The position numbers and the translations under genes were made by a program. The notes under the pieces are model-generated. The model saw only the letters and a list, made by a program, of their open reading frames with translations, had not been told where the DNA came from and did not search any database. Shown here piece after piece: positions 17,691 through 25,800 of a DNA stretch of 43,272 bases. Source of the stretch: Corynebacterium glucuronolyticum (GTDB lineage Bacteria; Actinomycetota; Actinomycetes; Mycobacteriales; Mycobacteriaceae); NCBI GenBank assembly GCA_022772305.1, contig JALFAQ010000017.1, forward strand, positions 1 to 43,272. The letters are read 5' to 3'. Numbering within the stretch: the first letter of the stretch is position 1; each line of letters begins with the position of its first letter.

Positions 17691-19616
17691 ATGTGTGGAC
17701 TTTTGGGTTTACTCGTCCCGTCCGGGAACGCGAGCGAGCTAGTACCTGCAGTGGAACGCGCGCTTCCCTGCATGTACCACCGTGGACCCGACGCTGTCGG
17801 GACCTGGAATGATGACCACGTGGTGTTCGGTTTCAACCGGCTCTCCATTATCGATCTGGCGCACTCGCACCAGCCTCTGCAGTGGGGACCGGAGGACAAT
17901 CCCACCCGGTACACCATGACTTTCAACGGCGAGATTTACAACTACATTGAGTTGCGCGAGGAACTCACCGCGTTGGGTTATACCTTTAATACTGAAGGCG
18001 ATGGAGAGCCCATCGCCGTCGGCTATCACCACTGGGGTGAAGAGGTTGTCACCCATCTGCGTGGCATGTTCGCCATTGTTATCTGGGACAGCGAGAAGCA
18101 GACCGTCTTCGCCGCCCGCGATCAGTTCGGTATCAAGCCACTCTACATCGCACAGACGGAAGTCGGGACGGTGTTCTCTTCTGAAAAGAAGTCGATCCTG
18201 GAGATGGCCCCCGAGCTAGACCTGAACCTCGATCTCGATCGTCGGGCACTCGAGCACTACGTCGACCTGCAATACGTCCCGGAGCCAGAGAGCTTGCACG
18301 CGAACATTCGACGCGTGGAGTCTGGCTGCTCGGTCACGCTTTCTGTCACTGATTCTTCGCTGAACCAGAAGCGTCATTTCGAACCGAGGTTCAACGTAAC
18401 CCCGGTGCCAGCAGGCGAGGAGCAAAAGCTCTTCGATTCAATTGCTGCTGCCCTCGAGGACAGCGTGGAAAAGCACATGCGCGCAGACGTTACCGTTGGC
18501 TCCTTCCTGTCCGGTGGCATCGACTCGACGGCCATCGCCGCCCTGGCAAAGCGCCACAACCCGAACCTTCTCACCTTCACAACCGGCTTCGAGCGTGAAG
18601 GCTACTCGGAGGTAGACGTCGCCGCCGAGTCCGCCGAGGCGATCGGTGTAGAGCACATCGTCAAGATCGTCTCCCCTGAGGAGTACGCCGAGGCGTTCCC
18701 GCGGATCATTTGGTACCTCGATGATCCGGTTGCAGATCCCTCGCTTGTTCCGCTGTACTTCGTGGCAGCCGAGGCCCGCAAGCATGTGAAAGTCGTGCTG
18801 TCCGGCGAGGGCTCTGACGAGTTGTTCGGCGGCTACACCATCTACAAGGAGCCACTTTCCCTTAAACCGTTTGAGTACGTCCCCGGCCCGCTTCTCAAGG
18901 GGCTGCGCGCCGTGGGCAAGGCACTGCCGGATGGTGTTCGAGGCAAGTCGCTCCTCCTCCGTGGCACGCAGCCGATGGAGGCTCGCTACTACGGCAATGC
19001 TCGCTCGTTCAACTTCGAACAGATTCAGCGCGTGATGCCGTGGGCCAAGCCCGAGTGGGACCACCGCGAGGTCACGGCTCCTATCTATGCCAAGTCGTGC
19101 GATATGGATCCGGTCGCCCGCATGCAGCATCTTGACCTGTTCACGTGGCTGCGTGGCGATATCCTCGTCAAGGCCGACAAGATCACGATGGCGAACTCCC
19201 TGGAGCTGCGCGTGCCATTCTTGGATCGCGAGGTTTTCCGCGTGGCAGAGCACATTCCGCACAGGCTGAAGGTCTCCCACGGCACGACGAAGTACGCCCT
19301 GCGTCAGGCCCTCAAGCAGATTGTCCCCGCACACGTGCTGAACCGGAAGAAGCTGGGCTTCCCCGTGCCGATGAAGTACTGGCTGGCAGGCGATGAGTTG
19401 TACGGCTGGGCAAAGGAGCAGATCCAGGCATCGCAGACGGATCACCTGTTTGATAAGTCCGCTGTCTTGGCCATGCTGGAGGAGCACCGTCGTGGCGAAG
19501 CCGAGCATTCACGGCGCCTGTGGACGATTATTTCCTTCATGATCTGGCACGGAATTTTCGTCGAAAAGCGAATTGACCCGGGAGTGGAGCGCCGCGAGTA
19601 CCCCGTAGAGATCTAA
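17691..19616 (+). CDS. asnB: Glutamine-dependent amidotransferase AsnB/LtsA
   Basis: A 641-residue class II glutamine amidotransferase. Cys2 directly after the initiator Met (MCGLLG) is the glutaminase nucleophile; N-terminal residues GFNRLSIIDL and FNGEIYNYIELREEL fit the Ntn domain. The synthetase half has the PP-loop SGGIDSTAIAALAK at about 271-284 and SGEGSDELFGGY at about 371-382. It is annotated as asparagine synthase, but in C. glutamicum the orthologue (LtsA) affects lysozyme sensitivity and amidates meso-diaminopimelate in peptidoglycan. Wall function fits its neighbours, but substrate cannot be decided from sequence. ATG 17691 is fixed by Cys2 and by AAAGGAG upstream. Confidence 0.93.
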   Translation: MCGLLGLLVPSGNASELVPAVERALPCMYHRGPDAVGTWNDDHVVFGFNRLSIIDLAHSHQPLQWGPEDNPTRYTMTFNGEIYNYIELREELTALGYTFNTEGDGEPIAVGYHHWGEEVVTHLRGMFAIVIWDSEKQTVFAARDQFGIKPLYIAQTEVGTVFSSEKKSILEMAPELDLNLDLDRRALEHYVDLQYVPEPESLHANIRRVESGCSVTLSVTDSSLNQKRHFEPRFNVTPVPAGEEQKLFDSIAAALEDSVEKHMRADVTVGSFLSGGIDSTAIAALAKRHNPNLLTFTTGFEREGYSEVDVAAESAEAIGVEHIVKIVSPEEYAEAFPRIIWYLDDPVADPSLVPLYFVAAEARKHVKVVLSGEGSDELFGGYTIYKEPLSLKPFEYVPGPLLKGLRAVGKALPDGVRGKSLLLRGTQPMEARYYGNARSFNFEQIQRVMPWAKPEWDHREVTAPIYAKSCDMDPVARMQHLDLFTWLRGDILVKADKITMANSLELRVPFLDREVFRVAEHIPHRLKVSHGTTKYALRQALKQIVPAHVLNRKKLGFPVPMKYWLAGDELYGWAKEQIQASQTDHLFDKSAVLAMLEEHRRGEAEHSRRLWTIISFMIWHGIFVEKRIDPGVERREYPVEI

Positions 19617-19624
19617 CAGACGAC

Positions 19625-19657
19625 AATGGCCCCTGGTGACAACCAGGGGCCATTTTT
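19625..19657. terminator. Bidirectional terminator between asnB and erpA
   Basis: The arms AATGGCCCCTGGT (19625-19637) and ACCAGGGGCCATT (19642-19654) form a perfect 13-bp stem with a 4-base loop. Five Ts end the plus-strand side (19653-19657), and asnB stops 9 bases before it. The minus strand ends in AATT-poor sequence, so it serves asnB best. Confidence 0.9.
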
Positions 19658-19671
19658 GCTAGCTCAGAAAG

Positions 19672-20013
19672 TTAGTGGAAGGAATCGCCACAGGCGCAGG
19701 TGGACTGAGCGTTCGGGTTATCGATGGTGAAACCCTGAGCCTCAATCGTGTCGGCGTAGTCGATGGTGGAACCAACGAGGTACGGGGCGCTCATGCGGTC
19801 GACGGCGAGCTTGACACCACCGAACTCTTCGACAGCGTCGCCGTCGAGCTCGCGGTCATCGAAGAACAGCTGGTAGCGCAGGCCGGAGCAGCCGCCGGGC
19901 TGAACCGCGATGCGGAGACGAAGATCGTCGCGACCTTCCTGGTCAATGAGTGCCTGTGCCTTCGCAGCGGCAGCGTCGGTGAGAGTAACGCCCGTGGTGG
20001 ACGGTGCAGTCAT
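19672..20013 (-). CDS. erpA: A-type iron-sulfur carrier (ErpA/IscA family)
   Basis: A 113-residue HesB/IscA-fold protein with the three conserved cysteines: one in QPGGCSGLRYQLFFDD (about residue 42) and two in the C-terminal CACGDSF. The family carries Fe-S clusters from the SUF scaffold to target apoproteins. It matches Rv2204c, which also lies near asnB and ctaC. A role in supplying lipA or qcrA clusters is possible but only inferred. ATG at 20013; AGGAGA lies a few bases upstream. It is divergent from the DUF3043 gene across about 190 bases. Confidence 0.9.
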   Translation of the reverse strand: MTAPSTTGVTLTDAAAAKAQALIDQEGRDDLRLRIAVQPGGCSGLRYQLFFDDRELDGDAVEEFGGVKLAVDRMSAPYLVGSTIDYADTIEAQGFTIDNPNAQSTCACGDSFH

Positions 20014-20092
20014 AGTACTTCTCCTCTATGAAAGTCTTGAAAAATCTAGGCCTACGCGCAGCGAACGTGGCAGACGCACAAACCCGAACGTT

Positions 20093-20105
20093 TAGGTGTC
20101 ACCTA
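20093..20105. promoter_or_regulatory. Short perfect palindrome in the erpA/DUF3043 divergent region
   Basis: TAGGTG-T-CACCTA is a perfect 13-base palindrome lying 80 bases before erpA and 101 bases before the DUF3043 gene. It does not fit the DtxR consensus spacing. The cognate regulator is unknown. Confidence 0.3.
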
Positions 20106-20205
20106 CCGTAACACGTCCGTCAATACCTCTATTCCCCCGCTGCCACACGAGTACACTCCAGCCCTCGTTAGCTCGTGCCCGCCCGACCTAGTAGCCTTAT
20201 CATTC

Positions 20206-20994
20206 GTGAGTTCATCGAAGTATTTAAACCTCCTCCGAAACAAGAAGCCCACAGCGGACGCTCAGGCCACCGCGGATGCCACCACGGCCGCGGAAGCTGC
20301 GGATGCTACGTCTGCAAACACAGAGGCCACTAAGGCCGCCGAGGCCACAACTAAGCCGAAGAAGAAGGGAACAAAGGCTCCCAACCCGAAGGCCTTTACT
20401 CCGAAGAAGGGGCATGCGACCCCGAAGCGCAAGGATGTGGAGCGCGAGCGCGGTATCAATACAGGCCCAGCGGAGGCCCCCGAGTCTTACTCCGAGATGC
20501 GCAAGCGTCGCAAGGAGCTCAAGGGCTCGATGACGAAGGAAGAGTACAAGGCCTACAAGAAGAAGGAACGCGAGCAGCGCAACGCTCGCAACAAGGAAAT
20601 CCAAGACAAGATGGATGCCGGCGAGGAGAAGTACCTCCTCGAGCGCGACCGCGGCCCTGAGCGTCGCTTCCTGCGCAATTGGGTGGATTCCCGGCATCTG
20701 CTGAGCTCCTGGCTCATGCCCGTCATGCTCGTTTTGCTCGTGTTTATGTTTATCGGCACCCGCCAGCCAATGATTGCCAACACTGCCTCCATCGTCGGCA
20801 TGGTCATCATGCTCGTCTTCCTCGCTGAAGGCATTATCCAGGGCCGGCGGGCAACCCGCGCCGTCCGCGAGCACTTCCCCGACACGAACCTGAAGGGCTG
20901 GTCCCTCGGCTTCTACGCATGGACGCGCGCGTCTCAGCCACGTCGACTGCGCACCCCGAAGCCGCAGGTTGAGGCCGGAACCAACATCGAGTAA
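20206..20994 (+). CDS. DUF3043 membrane protein
   Basis: A 262-residue protein of the actinobacterial DUF3043 family (Rv2206-like). The N-terminal 150 residues are charged and include an Ala/Thr-rich stretch (24-48), then a Lys/Glu/Arg-rich segment with coiled-coil character. Two membrane helices follow, around LLSSWLMPVMLVLLVFMFIG and IVGMVIMLVFLAEGII. The C-terminus is basic and cytoplasmic. Function is unknown. The GTG at 20206 lacks a Shine-Dalgarno, and TAGCCT lies about 8 bases upstream, so it may be leaderless. Its stop overlaps the cobU start by one base (TAATG), so it is co-translated with the cobalamin genes. Confidence 0.85.
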   Translation: MSSSKYLNLLRNKKPTADAQATADATTAAEAADATSANTEATKAAEATTKPKKKGTKAPNPKAFTPKKGHATPKRKDVERERGINTGPAEAPESYSEMRKRRKELKGSMTKEEYKAYKKKEREQRNARNKEIQDKMDAGEEKYLLERDRGPERRFLRNWVDSRHLLSSWLMPVMLVLLVFMFIGTRQPMIANTASIVGMVIMLVFLAEGIIQGRRATRAVREHFPDTNLKGWSLGFYAWTRASQPRRLRTPKPQVEAGTNIE

Positions 20995-21536
20995 TGATCA
21001 CCTTGGTGCTCGGCGGGGCGCGTTCGGGAAAGTCCGCGTTCGCCGAAAAGCTCACAGCTAAGCGCTGCTCGTCACCAGAAGAGGTGACGTACGTGGCCAC
21101 CGCGCGCCCGTATGCCACCCCTGACTCTGACTTTTACGAGCGGATTCGCCTCCACCGTGAGCGTCGGCCCGCCAGCTGGCACACGGAGGATGAGGAAGAT
21201 CTTGTTTCCTACCTCACGCATACGTCCGGGATGTCGCTTGTCGACGACCTGGGGACCTGGCTTACCCACCGCTTTGATGTCACCACCTGGGAGGAGATCC
21301 CGCACAGTGCGATCGATGAACTGCTTGCCGCACTGACTGGTCTCTCCCAGGACTCCGATGTCATCCTCGTCTCGCCCGAGGTCGGGTTGTCTGTCATCCC
21401 CGAGCACCGCTCGGCGCGCCTGTTCCGCGATGCGTGTGGCCTCATGAACTCCCGCATCGCCGAATTCGCACACGAGGTGTACTTCGTTGCTGCAGGTCTT
21501 CCACTTAAACTCAAACCATCTGCCCCACTGACTTAG
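20994..21536 (+). CDS. cobU: Adenosylcobinamide kinase / guanylyltransferase CobU
   Basis: A 180-residue bifunctional enzyme that phosphorylates adenosylcobinamide and adds GMP from GTP, giving AdoCbi-GDP for the late cobalamin pathway. The P-loop GGARSGKS at 7-14 is exact for the family, with a DDLGTWLTHR motif at about 82-91 and the final SPEVGLSVIPEH. Length is normal. The start ATG overlaps the preceding stop by one base. It heads cobU-cobT-cobS, which need only salvaged cobinamide, not full de novo synthesis. The next gene begins 10 bases downstream. Confidence 0.93.
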   Translation: MITLVLGGARSGKSAFAEKLTAKRCSSPEEVTYVATARPYATPDSDFYERIRLHRERRPASWHTEDEEDLVSYLTHTSGMSLVDDLGTWLTHRFDVTTWEEIPHSAIDELLAALTGLSQDSDVILVSPEVGLSVIPEHRSARLFRDACGLMNSRIAEFAHEVYFVAAGLPLKLKPSAPLT

Positions 21537-21546
21537 GATTAGGTGC

Positions 21547-22593
21547 ATGGAATCAACGGATTTCTTTTCTCACGTACCAGACTTGTCCGCCGCTGCTCGC
21601 GCAGAGGTGTGGAAGGTGCAGAGCCAGCTGACGAAGCCACCGGGCTCCCTCGGCAGGTTGGAGGAGATCGGTGCCTGGGTGGCGTCGGTCCAGGACGCGG
21701 TGCCACCGCGTCCGATTGAGAAAGCCCGCGTTGTCGTCTTTGCTGGCGACCACGGGATCGCTGCACGGGGCGTGAGCAACTTCGACCCGATTGTGTCCAT
21801 TCAAACCTTCGACAACATCGCCACCGGCGGTGCTGGCGTGTGTGCGCTAGCTGCCACCCACGGCGCGGAAATCCGCCCTGTTGATATCTCCCTCGATCGC
21901 GACTCCGACGATCCGTACCATGTACGCCGTTGCAGTGGCTCCATCGACGTGGAGGACGCGATGAGCGAGGACGAGCTCGCCACCTCCCTTCGTGCCGGCA
22001 TTGCTATCGCCAACGAAGAGATTGATGCCGGCGCCGATATTCTCATCCCCGGTGACCTCGGTATCGGCAACACAACGATCGCCGCGGCGCTCATCGGTGC
22101 CTACACCCGCACTGAGCCGGTCAAGGTCACCGGCCGTGGATCCGGCATCGACGACGCCGCGTGGAAGCCGAAGGTGGCTGCCGTGCGTGACGCGATGTTC
22201 CGCGCCCGCTCCTTCGGTAGGGATCCGTTCAAGGTTTTGAAGGCTATCGGTTCCCCGGACCTTGCAGCCATGGCTGCGTTCATGGCCCAGGCAGCTTCTC
22301 GACGCACCCCTGTCATCCTCGACGGTGTGATCGTCACCGCCGCTGCGCTGTGGGCCAATCGGCTTGCGCCCGGCGCGTCCAATTTCTGGATCGCCGGCCA
22401 TCGTTCCCCAGAACCTGCCCACACCTATGCTCTCCGCGAGCTTGAGCTCACCCCGATTCTCGATCTGGGGATGCGTCTCGGTGAGGGCTCCGGCGCGGTG
22501 GAGGCACTCCCCCACATCCGCTCCGCAGTTATGATCTTCCACTATATGGCCACGTTTGAGGGCGCTGGAGTCAACGCCGCCCTGTTTTCGTAG
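21547..22593 (+). CDS. cobT: Nicotinate-nucleotide--dimethylbenzimidazole phosphoribosyltransferase CobT
   Basis: A 348-residue enzyme that activates the lower-ligand base as alpha-ribazole phosphate from nicotinate mononucleotide. Family landmarks are KPPGSLGRLEEIGAWVA near the N-terminus, VFAGDHGIAARGVSNF, GDLGIGNTTIAAALIGAYT, and the C-terminal LDLGMRLGEGSGAVEALP, whose Glu is the catalytic residue. ATG at 21547, with TTAGGATTAGG upstream. The gene lies between cobU and cobS with 10- and 12-base spacing, so the three form one operon. Confidence 0.95.
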   Translation: MESTDFFSHVPDLSAAARAEVWKVQSQLTKPPGSLGRLEEIGAWVASVQDAVPPRPIEKARVVVFAGDHGIAARGVSNFDPIVSIQTFDNIATGGAGVCALAATHGAEIRPVDISLDRDSDDPYHVRRCSGSIDVEDAMSEDELATSLRAGIAIANEEIDAGADILIPGDLGIGNTTIAAALIGAYTRTEPVKVTGRGSGIDDAAWKPKVAAVRDAMFRARSFGRDPFKVLKAIGSPDLAAMAAFMAQAASRRTPVILDGVIVTAAALWANRLAPGASNFWIAGHRSPEPAHTYALRELELTPILDLGMRLGEGSGAVEALPHIRSAVMIFHYMATFEGAGVNAALFS

Positions 22594-22605
22594 AAGGAGC
22601 GCACC

Positions 22606-23394
22606 GTGAGTGGAAAGGCTGGGCCAGGCGAAAACCCGGCGCAAGAGTGCCGCGTTTCCGCCGTGTGGGAAGGCATCTCCACTGCGCTGAGCTGGATGAC
22701 GATCTTCCCGTTTGCCGGTGCCCGCTCCTTCGACCGTGGCACGGGTGCGCGGGCGATGGCGGCCTTGCCTGTCGCAGGCATCCTCATTGGTGCCTGCGGC
22801 GGGCTCGTTTTCGCTCTCTTTAGCCATTCCCCGCTCATCGCTGCCGCCCTGGGTCTCGCTGTGGCGGAATTGTGCACGCGGTTCATGCATGTCGATGCTG
22901 TTGCCGATGTGGCCGATGCTCTCGGCTCGTACGCGCCACCGGACAAGGCCCGCGACATCCTCCGGGATTCCCACTCGGGCGCCTTCGCCGTCGCGGCGGT
23001 AGCCCTCGTCTACATCGCGCTCTTCGCTGCCTTCGCGTCTGCCTCGTCCCCCTGGTACGTTTTCTTTTCCCTGTGGGCTGGCCGAATGGTCGGCCAAGTG
23101 CCCGCGTCGACGAGCTTCACTCCTTACTCCACCACGGGATTCGGTGGTCTCATCATCGGTACTGTCCGCTGGTGGTGGATTGCAGCCTGGTGGGCAGCAA
23201 TCAGTGGCTGCTCGCTCCTTGTGTGTGGCCCATGGATCGCCGTGGCATCCGCAGTGGCGCTGGCTGGTGCCTATTTCTTCAGCAGGCATTTATCCACGCG
23301 CTTTGAAGGCCTCAACGGCGACTGTGTTGGTTCCTGCGTGCTCCTCGGTACTACGCTCACCGCGGTTCTTGCTAGCTTCCTCGGCGCTCTCTAA
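22606..23394 (+). CDS. cobS: Adenosylcobinamide-GDP ribazoletransferase (cobalamin synthase) CobS
   Basis: A 262-residue integral membrane enzyme that joins AdoCbi-GDP to alpha-ribazole (phosphate), the last step of nucleotide-loop assembly. It is strongly hydrophobic with six or seven helices. The metal-binding motif reads HVDAVADVADALGSY (about residues 94-108), where the usual form is HLDGLADTADGLGS; the Asp residues are kept but Gly is replaced by Ala. The RDSHSGAFAVAAVAL segment is normal. GTG at 22606 follows GAAGGAG with good spacing. Together with CobU and CobT it completes salvage of cobinamide. Confidence 0.92.
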   Translation: MSGKAGPGENPAQECRVSAVWEGISTALSWMTIFPFAGARSFDRGTGARAMAALPVAGILIGACGGLVFALFSHSPLIAAALGLAVAELCTRFMHVDAVADVADALGSYAPPDKARDILRDSHSGAFAVAAVALVYIALFAAFASASSPWYVFFSLWAGRMVGQVPASTSFTPYSTTGFGGLIIGTVRWWWIAAWWAAISGCSLLVCGPWIAVASAVALAGAYFFSRHLSTRFEGLNGDCVGSCVLLGTTLTAVLASFLGAL

Positions 23395-23427
23395 ACCTCG
23401 GCCTTACCGTTTAGTACACTCTGGATA

Positions 23428-24471
23428 GTGAGATGGTTAGTAGTTGCGCCGCTCTCGGCGTTTCTGGGATATTTTTTGGATCGCGCCTCCGTACCGGCAG
23501 CGTGGATTATCGGTCCTCTGATTGTCTCGGCGGCCTGCGCACTCATTACCCGCGAGGAGCTTCCGCTTAACAAGTATCTGTTTCGGTTTTCCCGTGGCAC
23601 TATCGGTATCCTCGCAGCCCTTCCACTCGTGACCGTCGGCTGGCATCACCTCACGCAGTATCTGCTGCCCGGGCTCATTACCGCTGCCATTGTCATTCTG
23701 CTGGCAATCGTCGGCGGCACGCTCATGGGCAAATCGCACAAGGAGATTGGTCTCGAGTCCGGCATTATGTCCATGCTTGCCGGCGGTGCATCGGTCATGC
23801 CCGTTATCGCCAAGGAGGTTGGTGCCGATTACCGCTACGTCGCCTTAAACCAGTACCTCCGCCTTCTCGCCGTCTCTATTTCCCTCCCTCTTATGGCCGG
23901 GTGGCTTATGACCACAAATAGCGCGCCCGCGACGCATCCGGATCCACCGGAACCTGCGGGATGGATCGGGATCGCCATCATCTTCGCCGTAGCGATGGGC
24001 GCAGAATCCATCGCGCGTTTCCTGCACCTACCCTCCCCGTCGATTGTGGGGCCGATTTGTGTCATGGTGATCATCGCGAATCTCATGCCGGACACGATTT
24101 CGCTCTACCCACCGGATGTCCTGCGGATTGTTGCGTTCCTTGTCGTCGGGTGGATGTGCGGCGGGAGCTTATCGCTCAACTCGCTCAAGGCTTTTTCCAA
24201 TCTGCTGCCCATCACTCTCGCCTTTGTCGCGTTTCTCATCGGCGCGTGTGCCCTCATCGCCTGGCCACTGACGGTGTGGCTGGACATTACTTATTTTGAG
24301 GCCTACCTCGCGACCACACCTGGCGCGTTGGACACCGTTCTCGCCCTCACCTCCGAAAGTGGTGCCGGCGCAGTCGTTGTCACCATGCAAGTCATTCGCT
24401 TGCTGTGCATCGTCGTCTTCGCCGGCTACCTCCCCCAGTTCCTGCGGTTCTACCGCCGCATCCTCCCATAA
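23428..24471 (+). CDS. AbrB-family (AmoA-regulator type) membrane protein
   Basis: A 347-residue polytopic membrane protein with about ten helices in two similar halves, the layout of the AbrB/DUF duplicated-transporter family. Typical pieces are PAAWIIGPLIVSAACALI near the N-terminus, ESGIMSMLAGGASVMPVIAK in the middle and TTPGALDTVLALTSESGAGA near the end, where the glycine-rich repeat of the first half is echoed. Substrate is unknown. The GTG at 23428 lacks a Shine-Dalgarno; TACACT ends 7 bases upstream, the spacing expected of a leaderless promoter. It follows cobS after 33 bases, so it may be transcribed both ways. Confidence 0.85.
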   Translation: MRWLVVAPLSAFLGYFLDRASVPAAWIIGPLIVSAACALITREELPLNKYLFRFSRGTIGILAALPLVTVGWHHLTQYLLPGLITAAIVILLAIVGGTLMGKSHKEIGLESGIMSMLAGGASVMPVIAKEVGADYRYVALNQYLRLLAVSISLPLMAGWLMTTNSAPATHPDPPEPAGWIGIAIIFAVAMGAESIARFLHLPSPSIVGPICVMVIIANLMPDTISLYPPDVLRIVAFLVVGWMCGGSLSLNSLKAFSNLLPITLAFVAFLIGACALIAWPLTVWLDITYFEAYLATTPGALDTVLALTSESGAGAVVVTMQVIRLLCIVVFAGYLPQFLRFYRRILP

Positions 24472-24506
24472 AAATGGTGGCATCCCCGCGCGGGGATGCC
24501 ACCATT
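24471..24506 (-). terminator. Terminator between the AbrB-family gene and ilvE
   Basis: A long perfect stem, AATGGTGGCATCCCCG (24473-24488) with CGGGGATGCCACCATT (24491-24506), is followed on the minus strand by a T-run (through 24471). It ends ilvE and may also end the plus-strand gene, whose stop abuts it. Confidence 0.9.
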
Positions 24507-24519
24507 GGTTAGTGACCAG

Positions 24520-25620
24520 TTAGGCCAGCTTGTTCATCCAGCCGTGGGTATCTTCCACTTCACCGTGCTGGATACCGGTCAGGTGCTCACGCAACTGCAT
24601 GGTTACCTTGCCGGCCTCGCCACCGTTAACGGTAAAGGAGCCGTGTGCACTCTTGACCTCACCGACAGGGGTGATAACGGCTGCGGTGCCGCAGGCGAAG
24701 GACTCAACCATGGCACCGGAGGTGACATCGTTTTCCCAGTCATCCTTGGAGATGCGACGTTCATCGGTTGCGTAGCCGAGATCGCAGGCAACCTGGAGCA
24801 GCGAATCGCGGGTGACACCGGGCAGCAAGGAGCCGGACAGAGCCGGGGTGACAACAGAGGTGGTGTCGCCGTCTTTGTACACGAACATGAGGTTCATGCC
24901 ACCCATTTCCTCGATGTACTCCCGCTCGGTGGCATCCAGCCACACGACCTGGTCACAGCCCTTCTCCTCGGCCTGGGACTGAGCGAGCAGGGAACCTGCG
25001 TAGTTACCGGCGAACTTGGCAGCACCGGTACCACCCGGAGCGGCGCGGACATAGTCCTCACACAACCAGACGGAAACGGGCTTGACGCCACCAGAGAAGT
25101 AGGCACCTGCCGGCGACGCGATGAGGACGTAACGGTAGGCGTTAGCAGGGTGAACACCCAGCGAGGTCTGCGTGGAGATCATGAAGGGACGCAGGTAGAG
25201 GGATTCCTCGCCACCAGCAGCGGGGACCCAGCGCTTGTCGATCTCGACGATCTGACGCAGGGATTCGAGGAATACGTCCTCCGGCAGTTCCGGCATTGCC
25301 AGGCGCTTGGCGGAACGCTGGAAGCGACGTGCATTCTGCTCGGGGCGGAAAGTGTACACATCGCCGTCTGCGTGACGGTAGGCCTTGAGGCCTTCGAAGA
25401 TGGCCTGGCCGTAATGGAAAACAGTACAGGCAGGATCGAGTGAGATCGACTCGTAGGGGCGAACCTGGGCATCGTGCCAGCCCTCGTCCTCGGACCAATC
25501 AATAGTGACCATGTGGTCGGTGAAGTAGATACCGAAGCCGGGCTCTGCCAGGACCTTGGCTACCTCTTCATCGCTTGCAGGGTTAGGATTCTTGTGAATA
25601 GTAAAGGAAAGTGAAGCCAT
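24520..25620 (-). CDS. ilvE: Branched-chain amino acid aminotransferase IlvE
   Basis: A 366-residue PLP enzyme of the fold-type IV aminotransferases, making valine, leucine and isoleucine from their keto acids with glutamate. The PLP-binding Lys is in GAAKFAGNYAGSLLAQ (about residue 200), followed by DQVVWLDATEREYIEEMGGM and the C-terminal cofactor motif FACGTAAVITPVGEV. I chose ATG 25620, MASLSFTIHKNPNPAS, because upstream residues from a GTG at 25680 lie in the promoter region. There is no Shine-Dalgarno; TATGGT lies 6 bases upstream, suggesting a leaderless transcript. Divergent from pepA. Confidence 0.94.
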   Translation of the reverse strand: MASLSFTIHKNPNPASDEEVAKVLAEPGFGIYFTDHMVTIDWSEDEGWHDAQVRPYESISLDPACTVFHYGQAIFEGLKAYRHADGDVYTFRPEQNARRFQRSAKRLAMPELPEDVFLESLRQIVEIDKRWVPAAGGEESLYLRPFMISTQTSLGVHPANAYRYVLIASPAGAYFSGGVKPVSVWLCEDYVRAAPGGTGAAKFAGNYAGSLLAQSQAEEKGCDQVVWLDATEREYIEEMGGMNLMFVYKDGDTTSVVTPALSGSLLPGVTRDSLLQVACDLGYATDERRISKDDWENDVTSGAMVESFACGTAAVITPVGEVKSAHGSFTVNGGEAGKVTMQLREHLTGIQHGEVEDTHGWMNKLA

Positions 25621-25800
25621 AGCCACACCATACACCCGTTCCCGCCTATTGGGAACCATCCTCCACACAGTGAGACACAAAACTGTGAAAACCGGCGATC
25701 AATCCTGGCAGGACGCAATTTTTGTACACTAGTCACAACCGGATGGGGCGCACCTGCCCCAAATCCTGCCTTATTATCTCAAGAATCTAAAGGAGTGCCG

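Noticed and set aside
17521..17742. Small upstream gene or leader peptide before asnB
   Set aside because: It overlaps the asnB start out of frame, has no supportive ribosome binding site, and shows no amino-acid run typical of attenuators.
20093..20105. DtxR iron box
   Set aside because: The TTAGG and CCTA halves are too close together for the 19-base DtxR palindrome.
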